A stretch of DNA of 64,000 nucleotides, from contig JAPPUL010000073.1 in the NCBI GenBank assembly GCA_026874595.1, positions 1,387,973 to 1,451,972 of the forward strand, in the 5' to 3' direction. This document shows, piece by piece, positions 50,545 to 59,560 of the stretch. The notes beneath the pieces are model-generated. The model searched no databases. It was not told where the DNA came from and saw nothing but the letters and a program-made list of their open reading frames with translations. A program made the position numbers and the translations under genes. Positions within the stretch are counted from its first letter, which is position 1, and every line of letters starts with the position of its first letter. Source of the DNA: Sipunculus nudus. Its lineage: Eukaryota; Annelida; Sipuncula; Golfingiida; Sipunculidae.

Positions 50545-52668
50545 ATGAGTAAAGAGAACTTATACATAATGCTTGTAAGTATCCACGGACTTGTACGAAG
50601 TAAAGAGATAGAGCTTGGACGAGATTCTGATACAGGGGGCCAGATAAAATATGTTATAGAGCTTGCGCGAGTATTGTCTGAGGATAAGCGGGTATGGCAA
50701 GTAGATATATTAACACGTCTAGTGGATGATCTGAAGGTGGGTGATGGTTATAAGAATCCGATAGAGAAGATAAATGAGAAGGCAAATATAGTAAGGCTAT
50801 CGTGTGGTCCGCGTCGCTATTTACGTAAGGAGGTATTGTGGCCGTATTTGGATAGTTTTACAGATGGGGCAATATATTACATAAAGAACCTACGGCGAGT
50901 CCCGGATATAATACATAGCCACTACGCAGACGCAGGTTACGTAACGAGTCGTCTTGCAGGGCTTTTAGACGTAGTACATATCCATACAGGGCATTCACTT
51001 GGAAGGATAAAGCAAAAGCAGCTCAAAGAGCAAGGGCTTAAAGAAGAACAAATAGAAAAGTATTATAATATCCGCCGTCGAATAGAAGCAGAGGAGATGA
51101 CACTTGACAATGCGTCATTAATAATCGCAAGCACGACGCAAGAGGTAGAAGAACAATACTCATTATATGATAATTATGATGTAAGCCGTTTAAAAGTGAT
51201 CCCGCCTGGAGTAGATCTTAGTTTGTTTGAAAGGGAAGGGAATTCAAATGGTATTTTAGTGATAGAGGATGAGATAGACAAATTCTTAAAAGAGAAGAAA
51301 AAGCCCTGTATATTAGCATTAAGCCGTCCTGATCCTAAGAAGAACGTAGATGGGCTTTTGCATGTATATGGCAAATCAAAGGAGCTGCAAAGGCTTGCAA
51401 ATTTGGTATTGATATTAGGGAATAGAGAAGATATAAGTGCACTTGACAAGACCCCAAAGAGGGTACTTGAGAAAATACTTTATTTGATAGATTTATATAA
51501 TCTGTATGGCAAAGTATCTTATCCGAAAGAACACCATTCAAAAGACGTTCCAAAAATATATAAACTAGTGTCAAAACGGGGAGGAATATTTGTAAATCCT
51601 GCCTTAACAGAACCCTTTGGTCTTACAATAATAGAAGCAGCAGCAAGCGGACTGCCAGTAGTTGCAACAAATGATGGAGGGCCGTCGGAAATATTAAAGC
51701 GGTGTAAGAATGGACTTTTGGTAGATGCAAAAGACGCTGATAAACTTGAGAGAGCCTTAATATCATCATTAAAAGACAAGAAAAGGTGGGATGGATGGAG
51801 GAGGTCGGGACTTGCTGGAGTTAAAATACATTACACATGGGAACAACACGTAAAGAATTATTTATCTACAGTTGAAGGTATACTTAAAAAGCGTAAGGTA
51901 CAAGGGTCAAAGAGGGTTACAAAAGACCTAATAAATTCTGAGAAGGTTTTAATATGCGATATAGATAACACTCTGCTAGGAGATGCACAAGGGCTTTTAG
52001 AACTAAAGAAGAAGATATATGAATATAAAGAGCGAGTAAGTTTTGGAGTTGCAACAGGCAGGACACTTGAGAGTGCACTTGAGGTTTTAGAGGAATGGGA
52101 GATGCCGTTGCCTGAAGTACTTATAACGAGTGTAGGGAGCGAGATACATTATGGTCCAAAGATAATCCAAGATATGGGTTTTAAAAAACATATAGGCAAG
52201 AGGTGGAATGCACAAAAGATAGTAGATGTGATGTCAGACATACCAGGTTTGATAATGCAAGATGCTCCTGCTCAAAGGACACATAAAATAAGTTATTATA
52301 TAGACCCAAAAGAATCCCTGCCAATAAGAAGTATAAGAAGCCGTTTAAGGCGTCAGCAAATCCAAGCGAAGGTAATATTTTCCCACAATCAGTATTTAGA
52401 CATACTACCGATTAGGGCGTCAAAAGGGCTTGCGGTTAGATACTTTGCGATGAAATGGAACATCCCGTTTGAGAATATATTGGTAGCAGGTGATTCAGGC
52501 AATGATGCAGAGATGCTAAGGGGGAATACGTTAGCAGTGGTAGTGGGGAATTATAGTTCAGAGCTTGAGAAGTTAAGAGGGGAGCCACATATATATTTTG
52601 CACAAGGTAAATATTCATGGGGGATACTAGAAGGGATAGAGAACTTTGGTTTTTTTAAAATGCTATAA
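50545..52668 (+). CDS. Sucrose-phosphate synthase fused to sucrose-6-phosphate phosphatase
   Basis: The two domains make sucrose from UDP-glucose and fructose 6-phosphate and then remove the phosphate. Numbering is from ATG 50545. Residues 5-445 are a GT-B glycosyltransferase: SIHGLVRSKEIELGRDSDTG, HIHTGHSLGRIKQ and the nucleotide-binding ALTEPFGLTIIEAAASGLP (E-x7-E at 356-364). Residues 465-700 are a HAD phosphatase with DIDNTLLGD (472-480), GVATGRT and GDSGNDAEM (649-657). AGGGGAG 4-10 nt before this ATG decides it over TTG 50527. A weak promoter (TTGTTA, 19-bp spacer, TATAAA at 50518-50523) lies just upstream. Sucrose synthase follows by 59 nt. Confidence 0.93.
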   Translation: MSKENLYIMLVSIHGLVRSKEIELGRDSDTGGQIKYVIELARVLSEDKRVWQVDILTRLVDDLKVGDGYKNPIEKINEKANIVRLSCGPRRYLRKEVLWPYLDSFTDGAIYYIKNLRRVPDIIHSHYADAGYVTSRLAGLLDVVHIHTGHSLGRIKQKQLKEQGLKEEQIEKYYNIRRRIEAEEMTLDNASLIIASTTQEVEEQYSLYDNYDVSRLKVIPPGVDLSLFEREGNSNGILVIEDEIDKFLKEKKKPCILALSRPDPKKNVDGLLHVYGKSKELQRLANLVLILGNREDISALDKTPKRVLEKILYLIDLYNLYGKVSYPKEHHSKDVPKIYKLVSKRGGIFVNPALTEPFGLTIIEAAASGLPVVATNDGGPSEILKRCKNGLLVDAKDADKLERALISSLKDKKRWDGWRRSGLAGVKIHYTWEQHVKNYLSTVEGILKKRKVQGSKRVTKDLINSEKVLICDIDNTLLGDAQGLLELKKKIYEYKERVSFGVATGRTLESALEVLEEWEMPLPEVLITSVGSEIHYGPKIIQDMGFKKHIGKRWNAQKIVDVMSDIPGLIMQDAPAQRTHKISYYIDPKESLPIRSIRSRLRRQQIQAKVIFSHNQYLDILPIRASKGLAVRYFAMKWNIPFENILVAGDSGNDAEMLRGNTLAVVVGNYSSELEKLRGEPHIYFAQGKYSWGILEGIENFGFFKML

Positions 52669-52727
52669 GTAAATATAAACATGCTAAAAATGTAGTAATA
52701 AGGTAGTAATATGGAGGAGAGATAAAG

Positions 52728-55124
52728 ATGTATGAAGAGGCGATAAAATACTGTAAAGAGCACCGACAAGAGATGTATCTACTGTTCAGGCGTTATGTAA
52801 TGCTTGGAAAGAAGTTAATGCTACAAACAGATTTATGGGAAGAATATGAAGAGCTTTGCAAATCTAATATGATACCTGGCTTATCGGCTGAGGACAGTCC
52901 ATTAGGGGAGCTTATAAGACAAAGTCAAGAGGCAGTAATAATATCACCGTGGGTATATTTATGTGTTAGGGTACAACGAGGACAGTGGTCTTATTTACGA
53001 GTACATGTAGAGGAGCAAGAGTTTGAAGAGGTTTTAGTAGATGATTATTTAAGTTTCAAAGAGCGAATAGTAAGCGGCGATGGAGCAGATACATTACCTT
53101 TACGGATAGACTTTACCCCATTTGAGAGGACATTTCCGAAATTAAAAGAGTCACGAAGTATAGGGCAGGGGGTATCATTTTTAAATATCACGTTGTCAAA
53201 CAAGCTCTATCAAGCACTCATAACGGAGGATAATGGACTTATAGACTTTCTTAGGCTGCACGAGTATGGCGGACAACAACTAATGCTTAAAGAGGAGATA
53301 AATAATTTTGAAGTATTGCGAAAAGCCTTACGTAAGGCATCAGGTTATTTAGAGAAGAGGAGAAGCGATGATAGTTTTTCGATGGTATCAAGCGAGTTAG
53401 AGAAGTATGGACTTTTACCAGGTTGGGGCCGAGATGTTGGACGGATAAAAGACACAATAAACCTGCTATCAGACATATTAGAAGCGCCAGAACCCAAAAG
53501 GCTTGAAGAGTTTTTATCAAGAGTACCTATGATATTTAATATAGTGGCGGTAAGTCCGCATGGCTATTTTGCACAAGATAACGTGCTTGGGCTACCCGAC
53601 ACAGGCGGACAAGTTATATATATCCTAAATCAAGTACGAGCGCTTGAGCAAGAGATGTATAGAGGATTTTGGGAACAAGGACTTGAAATAGAGCCAAAGA
53701 TAGTAGTAGTAACTCGTTTAATACCAAACTCACCGGGAACAACATGTAAAGAAAGGCAAGAGAAGATATTAGGAACAAAGAATGCATATATATTGCGAAT
53801 ACCGTTTAGGGAGGAGGATGGAGATATAGTCCAGGATTGGGTGTCTAGATTTTTGGTATGGCCTTATCTTGAAAGGTTTGCGCAGGAGGTGGAGCGAGAG
53901 TTGTTGGCTTATTTTGGAGGGCCTCCTAATCTTATAATAGGTAATTATTCGGATGGCAACTTAGTAGCAAGTTTATTATCGCGAAGCCTTAAGGTAACGC
54001 AATGTAACATAGCACATGCATTAGAGAAGACAAAATATTTGTTCTCAGCGCTTTATTGGCAGGAGATAGAAGATTATCATTTTGAATGTCAATTTACGGC
54101 AGACCTAATAGCTATGAACACAGCAAATTTTATAATAACGAGTACCTATCAAGAGATAGCAGGACATGATGAGAGTTTGGGGCAGTATGAAAGTTATACA
54201 TCTTTCACGATGCCGGGCTTATATAGAGTAATAAATGGAATAAACATCTTTGACCCCAAGTTTAATATAGTGTCTCCGGGCGCTGATCCTGAAGTGTATT
54301 TCCCTTATTACGAAGAAGAAAGACGTATAAAGAGTTTGGATGATGAGATAGAAGAAGTAATATACGGGACAGGTGATGGCAAAGCAGCACGTGGTCATAT
54401 AGAAGACAGGAGCAAGCCAATAATCTTTACAATGGCTCGTCTTGATACTATAAAGAATGTTACAGGTCTTGTTAGATGGTACGGACAATTAGAAGAACTT
54501 AAAGAAACAGCAAATTTGCTTGTGGTATCAGGGCATGTAGATATTAATGAGGCGGTGGATAGGGAAGAGATAGAGCAGATAGAGCTTATGCATGAGCTTA
54601 TGGATAAATATGCTTTAGATTCCAACATGCGCTGGGTAAATGCTATATCAGACAAACATTTTAATGGAGAGATGTATAGATATGTAGCGGATACAGGAGG
54701 AGTTTTTGTTCAGCCTGCTTTATTTGAGGCGTTTGGACTTACGGTTATAGAGGCAATGAGCACGGGGCTTCCGACGTTTGCAACTCGTTTTGGTGGGCCT
54801 CTTGAAATTATCGTTAATGAGGAGTCTGGTTTTCATATAAATCCTAATCATGGACAGGAGAGTGCAAAGTTGTTACTCGAGTTCTTACAAAGAGCATCAA
54901 AGGATAAAGATTACTGGAGGAGAATATCATCGAATGCCATAGAGCGTATAGAAAAGAAATATACATGGGAACTTTATGCAAAGAGAATGTTAACATTATC
55001 TCGGGTATATGGCTTTTGGAATTATGCAACAAATCTTGAGCGGGATGAGACTATGATGTATCTTGATATGTTTTATAATCTACAGTATCGGCCGCTTGCC
55101 AAAGCGCTTTCTAGAGGGCAATAG
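52728..55124 (+). CDS. Sucrose synthase
   Basis: It reversibly converts sucrose and UDP (or ADP) to fructose and the nucleoside-diphosphate glucose. The 798-residue protein has an N-terminal regulatory region (1-270) and a GT-B domain with [20 protein letters not shown] (276-295) and the E-x7-E motif [16 protein letters not shown] (667-682). Its length matches plant, cyanobacterial and proteobacterial sucrose synthases. GGAGGAGAG precedes the ATG. It completes the fructokinase-SPS/SPP-SUS set, which can cycle sucrose as an osmolyte or energy store. The stop lies in an 8-bp duplication (AGGGCAAT, 55115-55130). Confidence 0.95.
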   Translation: MYEEAIKYCKEHRQEMYLLFRRYVMLGKKLMLQTDLWEEYEELCKSNMIPGLSAEDSPLGELIRQSQEAVIISPWVYLCVRVQRGQWSYLRVHVEEQEFEEVLVDDYLSFKERIVSGDGADTLPLRIDFTPFERTFPKLKESRSIGQGVSFLNITLSNKLYQALITEDNGLIDFLRLHEYGGQQLMLKEEINNFEVLRKALRKASGYLEKRRSDDSFSMVSSELEKYGLLPGWGRDVGRIKDTINLLSDILEAPEPKRLEEFLSRVPMIFNIVAVSPHGYFAQDNVLGLPDTGGQVIYILNQVRALEQEMYRGFWEQGLEIEPKIVVVTRLIPNSPGTTCKERQEKILGTKNAYILRIPFREEDGDIVQDWVSRFLVWPYLERFAQEVERELLAYFGGPPNLIIGNYSDGNLVASLLSRSLKVTQCNIAHALEKTKYLFSALYWQEIEDYHFECQFTADLIAMNTANFIITSTYQEIAGHDESLGQYESYTSFTMPGLYRVINGINIFDPKFNIVSPGADPEVYFPYYEEERRIKSLDDEIEEVIYGTGDGKAARGHIEDRSKPIIFTMARLDTIKNVTGLVRWYGQLEELKETANLLVVSGHVDINEAVDREEIEQIELMHELMDKYALDSNMRWVNAISDKHFNGEMYRYVADTGGVFVQPALFEAFGLTVIEAMSTGLPTFATRFGGPLEIIVNEESGFHINPNHGQESAKLLLEFLQRASKDKDYWRRISSNAIERIEKKYTWELYAKRMLTLSRVYGFWNYATNLERDETMMYLDMFYNLQYRPLAKALSRGQ

Positions 55125-55130
55125 GGCAAT
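55115..55130 (+). repeat. 8-bp duplication spanning the sucrose synthase stop codon
   Basis: AGGGCAAT occurs twice head to tail; the TAG stop is formed at the junction (55122-55124). Confidence 0.7.
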
Positions 55131-55143
55131 AGATTAAGCTTAT

Positions 55144-55546
55144 TATGAATTATTATGAATCCAAATATTTTAATTAGCCTTCTTGCCTCTTTTTGAATTA
55201 AGATGTTTTGTGATTTTAGAAAATATGAATTATTATGAATCCAAATATTTTAATTAGCCTTCTTGCCTCTTTTTGAATTAAGATGTTTTGTGATTTTAGA
55301 AAATATGAATTATTATGAATCCAAATATTTTAATTAGCCTTCTTGCCTCTTTTTGAATTAAGATGTTTTGTGATTTTAGAAAATATGAATTATTATGAAT
55401 CCAAATATTTTAATTAGCCTTCTTGCCTCTTTTTGAATTAAGATGTTTTGTGATTTTAGAAAATATGAATTATTATGAATCAAATATTTTAATTAGCCTT
55501 CTTGCTTCTTTTTGAATTAAGGCGTTTTGCGATTTTAGAAAATGCG
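55144..55546. repeat. 80-bp tandem array, four exact copies plus a diverged fifth inside a gene
   Basis: Copies at 55151-55230, 55231-55310, 55311-55390 and 55391-55470 are identical by eye. A fifth, diverged copy (from 55471) is the 3' end of the minus-strand HEAT-repeat gene and contains its stop codon. The exact copies differ from the gene copy by a one-base indel (CC against C) and a few substitutions. Across each junction an A/T-only pair AAAATAT and ATATTTT could form a weak hairpin. The array fills the spacer between two convergent genes; no other feature is present. Confidence 0.95.
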
Positions 55547-57197
55547 TTTTAAGTAGTGGAAGACTTTCTTTTATATCTTTTTGATAGAAGACGCTTAAAA
55601 TATGCATAATAACTTCTGGATTGGATTCATTTTTTAGTCTGCTAAAGACCATGTCTCGTGTTTCATGAGTATTTATGGATATTAGATAATTATAAGCATA
55701 GCGGCGTATGTGTATATTTTTGTAGTGTAGATATGGTTTTAAAGCCTCAAGTCTTTGGTGTCCTTTTGTATTTTTATATATAAGCACAACGCTATAAAGC
55801 TTAAGTGCGATATTATCATCATCTTTATTCATAATATTTTCTGATACAAAAGCAACGGCTTTATCGTGGTCAACTTTAAAAAACGCTTCTAAAATAACCT
55901 TTTTAATAGGGCTTGAAGATATATTTTGTTTATATGCAAAGGTAAGTAACGAAAGAGCTTGATTAGAAGGCATTAAATTTAAGCTTGATATAATCTCAAC
56001 TTTTATTGAACTTGGAGTATTTTCTTTTAAGTTTTCCTTCCAAAGGCTCTTAACTTCTTTCCCTCCAAGCAAACTTAATACTTTGATAGCCTTTTTTCTT
56101 ACTTTAAGAGATTCATCATTAAAGGCAATGTATTTTGTTATGTCTAAAGCCTTCTTTTTATTGATTTTGTTTAAATTCTTGAAATTTGTAATCGTATCAA
56201 GACCTGCATGACGAAATTCTTCTTTATCATCTCGTAACGCATCAAAGACTATTTTAAATAATCTGGCTTCTTCATAAGGACTTTTTGCTTTTACTAATTT
56301 AAGTGAGCTTATTGCGGTTGTTGCAACCCGAGTATCTTTATCTTTGGTATAACGTTCAAGTTCGTCAAAGCCACCTTGACACTGGGTTATTGCACGTATT
56401 ACAAGTACTTTTGTCGTTGGTGATGGGGGAGGGGTACCTTCAAGTAAGCTTTTTAGGAATTTAACAGAAGTTTTGCTGCCTATTCTTCCAAGCGATCTTA
56501 TTATTTCATGGCGTATTGTTTTATTAGTCTTTAGCGTTTCATCAAATATTTTATAAAGTAAAGGTAAGCTGTATTCAGATTTTATTGACCCTAAGGCTTT
56601 TATTGATTCTATCTTTATAGATTCATTATTCGCTTTATCTTCAAGAATATCAATTATATCACCTGCTGAGCCTTTATAAGCAATTAGCCCAAGTGTGTTT
56701 ATTGTATATAATATCAGATTTTCTCGAGGTGATATTTTGGATTTTTCCTTTCTAAGTAGATTATGTATTATATATCCATATTTTGTAAGCTCAAGCCTTC
56801 CAAGCGCATCAAGTGCCTTTATAAGTACTTGTTCATTATTATCGTTTTTAAGCACGTAAGAGAGTAAGTTATGATTTTTATTTGTCTTAACTATGTCCTC
56901 TATGACTTTAATTCGTTTTACTGAGGTTCCGTAGCTTAAATCCTTTTTTAGCTTTTCATATTCTTTATTTTCTTTTTCATCATCTGCTTTATTTGCTTTA
57001 TTATTTTCTTTATTTTGCTGTTTGGTGTTTTTTATTTGACTACGAGAGTCATTTTGCAAAGCCTTTTTAGGTAAACGATCTGATTTTATGCTAACGCTTT
57101 TGGCAGAAGATGCTCCTTGTAAGCTTCCGGTAAATATAAATAACATTAGCGTTGAATAGAAAACTGTTATTATAGCGTTTAAAGCAGGCTTTTTCAT
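55473..57197 (-). CDS. Exported HEAT-repeat protein
   Basis: An N-terminal signal peptide (LNAIITVFYSTLMLFIFTGS, then LQGASSA) suggests export to the periplasm. After a Lys/Asn/Glu-rich linker (about 30-85), about ten helical HEAT-like repeats fill the rest. Examples are VLIKALDALGRLELTKYGYI, ESIKALGSIKSEYSLPLLYK and HEIIRSLGRIGSKTSVKFLK. Such solenoids bind partner proteins; no enzyme motif is present. AGAGAGAAT lies before the ATG. The 3' 75 bp are the diverged member of the downstream 80-bp tandem array. Confidence 0.8.
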   Translation of the reverse strand: MKKPALNAIITVFYSTLMLFIFTGSLQGASSAKSVSIKSDRLPKKALQNDSRSQIKNTKQQNKENNKANKADDEKENKEYEKLKKDLSYGTSVKRIKVIEDIVKTNKNHNLLSYVLKNDNNEQVLIKALDALGRLELTKYGYIIHNLLRKEKSKISPRENLILYTINTLGLIAYKGSAGDIIDILEDKANNESIKIESIKALGSIKSEYSLPLLYKIFDETLKTNKTIRHEIIRSLGRIGSKTSVKFLKSLLEGTPPPSPTTKVLVIRAITQCQGGFDELERYTKDKDTRVATTAISSLKLVKAKSPYEEARLFKIVFDALRDDKEEFRHAGLDTITNFKNLNKINKKKALDITKYIAFNDESLKVRKKAIKVLSLLGGKEVKSLWKENLKENTPSSIKVEIISSLNLMPSNQALSLLTFAYKQNISSSPIKKVILEAFFKVDHDKAVAFVSENIMNKDDDNIALKLYSVVLIYKNTKGHQRLEALKPYLHYKNIHIRRYAYNYLISINTHETRDMVFSRLKNESNPEVIMHILSVFYQKDIKESLPLLKTHFLKSQNALIQKEARRLIKIFDS

Positions 57198-57300
57198 AAT
57201 ATTCTCTCTAAATAATATTCTCTTTAAATTTGACAGGAGATTTATTTCATAATATTCTAGCTTATTGTCGGTCTTTAGAGCTTTTTATAGAGAGTTTTTT

Positions 57301-58356
57301 TTAGAACTGATTTAAGAATCTATAATCATTTTCATAAAACATACGTATGTCAGGAATCCCATGCTTTACCATTGCAATTCGTTCTATACCCATCCCAAAT
57401 GCATATCCTGAGTATTCTTCGGGGTCTATGTTAACAAAACCAAACACATCAGGATCCACAAGTCCGCATCCGCCCATCTCAAGCCAACCGCTCCCCTTAC
57501 ATACTTTACAACCTTTTGTCCCTGAGGCAGCAGCCTCACACTCAAAACAACTAATTGCAAACTCTGCACTTGGCTCTGTAAATGGGAAGTAGTCTGGACG
57601 AAAGCGTAGTTTTGTATTTGAGCCAAATAATTTGCGTGCAAAAAGGTGTAATGTCCCTTTTAGATCGGCAAATGATACGTCTTTATCGACTAAAAGCCCT
57701 TCTATCTGATGAAAGGTATGAGAGTGAGTTGCATCTGTTGTATCTCGCCTGAAGCAGCGGCCTGAGGATATTATAGATATAGGAGGTCGCATCTTTTCCA
57801 TAACTCGTATTTGAACGGGGGAGGTTTGGGTTCTTAGTAGCTTTTCTTTTGTTATATAGAATGAGTCTTGTTCATCGCGTGCTGGATGGTCTTTTGGGAT
57901 ATTTAGTGTCTCGAAATTATAATATTCATGTTCAAGTTCGGGTCCTTCTGCCGTTTGAAAGCCCATACTTGTGAATATCTTCGTTATATCTTCTATAGTC
58001 TTTGTTAGCGGATGTTTATGTCCTATAGGCATCGGGCGGCCTTTTATGCTTATATCTATCGTCTGTGATTTTATCTTCTCATTATATATAGCAGTCTCAA
58101 GTTGTTTTTTCTTATTTTCAAATATCTTTATTAATGTATTTTTTGTAGTATTTGCAAGAGTGCCTATCTCCTTTTGAACGTCTTTATCAAGTTCCTTTAA
58201 ACCCTTTAATATATTTGTAAGGCGACCTTTCTTTCCAAGAAACGCAAGTTGTACCTCAACAACTTCCTTAAGCTCATTCCTTTTATCAAGCAAATCCTCA
58301 ACTTCTTTCTTTATATTTACTATTTCTTCTTTTAAGTTTAGTTTTGACAATTTCAA
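57301..58356 (-). CDS. pheS: Phenylalanine-tRNA ligase alpha subunit
   Basis: It charges tRNA-Phe as the catalytic half of the alpha2-beta2 enzyme. The N-terminal coiled coil (1-100) is followed by the class II core: GHKHPLTKTIEDITKIFTSM, RDEQDSFYITKEKLLRTQTS, motif 2 FRRDTTDATHSHTFHQIEGL, and motif 3 YAFGMGIERIAMVKHGIPDI. Length 351 is normal. Two TTG codons (58356 and 58350) could start it; the second has better spacing from AGAGAG. pheT is not next to it on either side, unlike most bacteria. The coding strand is strongly G-rich. Confidence 0.96.
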   Translation of the reverse strand: MKLSKLNLKEEIVNIKKEVEDLLDKRNELKEVVEVQLAFLGKKGRLTNILKGLKELDKDVQKEIGTLANTTKNTLIKIFENKKKQLETAIYNEKIKSQTIDISIKGRPMPIGHKHPLTKTIEDITKIFTSMGFQTAEGPELEHEYYNFETLNIPKDHPARDEQDSFYITKEKLLRTQTSPVQIRVMEKMRPPISIISSGRCFRRDTTDATHSHTFHQIEGLLVDKDVSFADLKGTLHLFARKLFGSNTKLRFRPDYFPFTEPSAEFAISCFECEAAASGTKGCKVCKGSGWLEMGGCGLVDPDVFGFVNIDPEEYSGYAFGMGIERIAMVKHGIPDIRMFYENDYRFLNQF

Positions 58357-58549
58357 GCTCTCTTTCTTTAATGTATTAAAGTGTATTAATATGATTTTCT
58401 TTAGTTATAGTGATTGTTTATAAAAGACAAAGCCACTAAGCGGTGCCCTAAAACTTTTATACTTTAACCATTTATGATTAACTTTTTATATTAATTTTGT
58501 CAACTTATTTTGAATAAAAGAGTTTTTAGTAAAACTATACTTTAAAAAG

Positions 58550-59464
58550 TTATTCTTTATAAAAGTTTTTAACATTGGTAAAGTTAAAATAGTTTATAAG
58601 ATTGCCTATAAACGCTTTTAGCATTTTAAGTGCTTCTATTATGTTTTTGCCATGTAAAATAGATTTGCTATCCTCACTAGTTCCCATAACTATCTCCTCC
58701 GGGCTTAATATAAGGCCGCCATCAGCCGCATAGTCTTTAAGAAGCAAAGTCAAAAGCTCGTCTAAATCTTTTAAAAAGAGGCCAAATCTTATTAATATGC
58801 TTCTATATTCAGAAGACATCTTGCTCTTTTGAGTAGTACGTGTTTTTATATCAAGCAGCAAGTTTTTTTCTTTCATTTCTTTAAGGCGGCGTATGTATTT
58901 TTCTAATGCAAGTTCTATGTCGTTTAAGGATATACGAAGATTATCTCTTGTTAGGGAATGGTTTAAGACGAGTTTTAAATGGTAATCGTTTAAGGCAAGC
59001 ATATATCGGCTGGATAAATATTTTAAGTAGCTGTATAAATCGTTTAGTTCTGAGTCTTTTGAGCCTTCGTATGCTTCTTCTATTAGTACATTTTGGAATA
59101 TGTTTAGGTTAGACATGTCCTCAGTTTTTCGTTGTTTTCTCTCCTCGTCAACTGATAATTTCATGCCTTTTTCATCTGCAAATAATGCAGGATCTTCTTT
59201 TATGTTCATGTCTTCAGGGGATATATTTTCATCGTTTATTTCATAATTTCCCAAACTTCCTAATTTCATGCTTTTATATTTGCCTATATGCTCTTTAGAC
59301 TCGACTTTTCTTGTCATCTTTTTAAGATATTCTTTAAGCTTACTTTCCCACTTTGCTAAATCCTGCTCGATAAGTATCCGATCATCTGGTGTTTTCGAAC
59401 TCTCTTTCTTATCCTTTAGGCTTCTTATTATGTTTTCAAGTCTCCTTTGGGTAACGTCTGCCAT
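58550..59464 (-). CDS. Hypothetical coiled-coil protein
   Basis: I do not recognise this 304-residue cytoplasmic-looking protein. Residues 1-55 form a charged coiled coil (RRLENIIRSLKDKKESSKTP). An acidic segment follows (60-115), and residues 125-300 are helical and leucine-rich (YLSSRYMLALNDYHLKLVLN, LKDLDELLTLLLKDYAADGG). No signal peptide or membrane segment is present. It lies between pheS and the TPR protein, all on the minus strand. A structural or scaffold role would fit its composition but is not shown. Confidence 0.6.
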   Translation of the reverse strand: MADVTQRRLENIIRSLKDKKESSKTPDDRILIEQDLAKWESKLKEYLKKMTRKVESKEHIGKYKSMKLGSLGNYEINDENISPEDMNIKEDPALFADEKGMKLSVDEERKQRKTEDMSNLNIFQNVLIEEAYEGSKDSELNDLYSYLKYLSSRYMLALNDYHLKLVLNHSLTRDNLRISLNDIELALEKYIRRLKEMKEKNLLLDIKTRTTQKSKMSSEYRSILIRFGLFLKDLDELLTLLLKDYAADGGLILSPEEIVMGTSEDSKSILHGKNIIEALKMLKAFIGNLINYFNFTNVKNFYKE

Positions 59465-59560
59465 CTTCTTTTTACCGTATTCTAAGTCTTATGCTTTGTA
59501 AATTTTTCTAAATGCTTCCTTTGTTTCTAGTATTATATTAATATTGCAAAAAATACTTGT

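Noticed and set aside
55144-55470. Possible CRISPR array
   Set aside because: The 80-bp units are head to tail with no unique spacers, and no cas gene is nearby.
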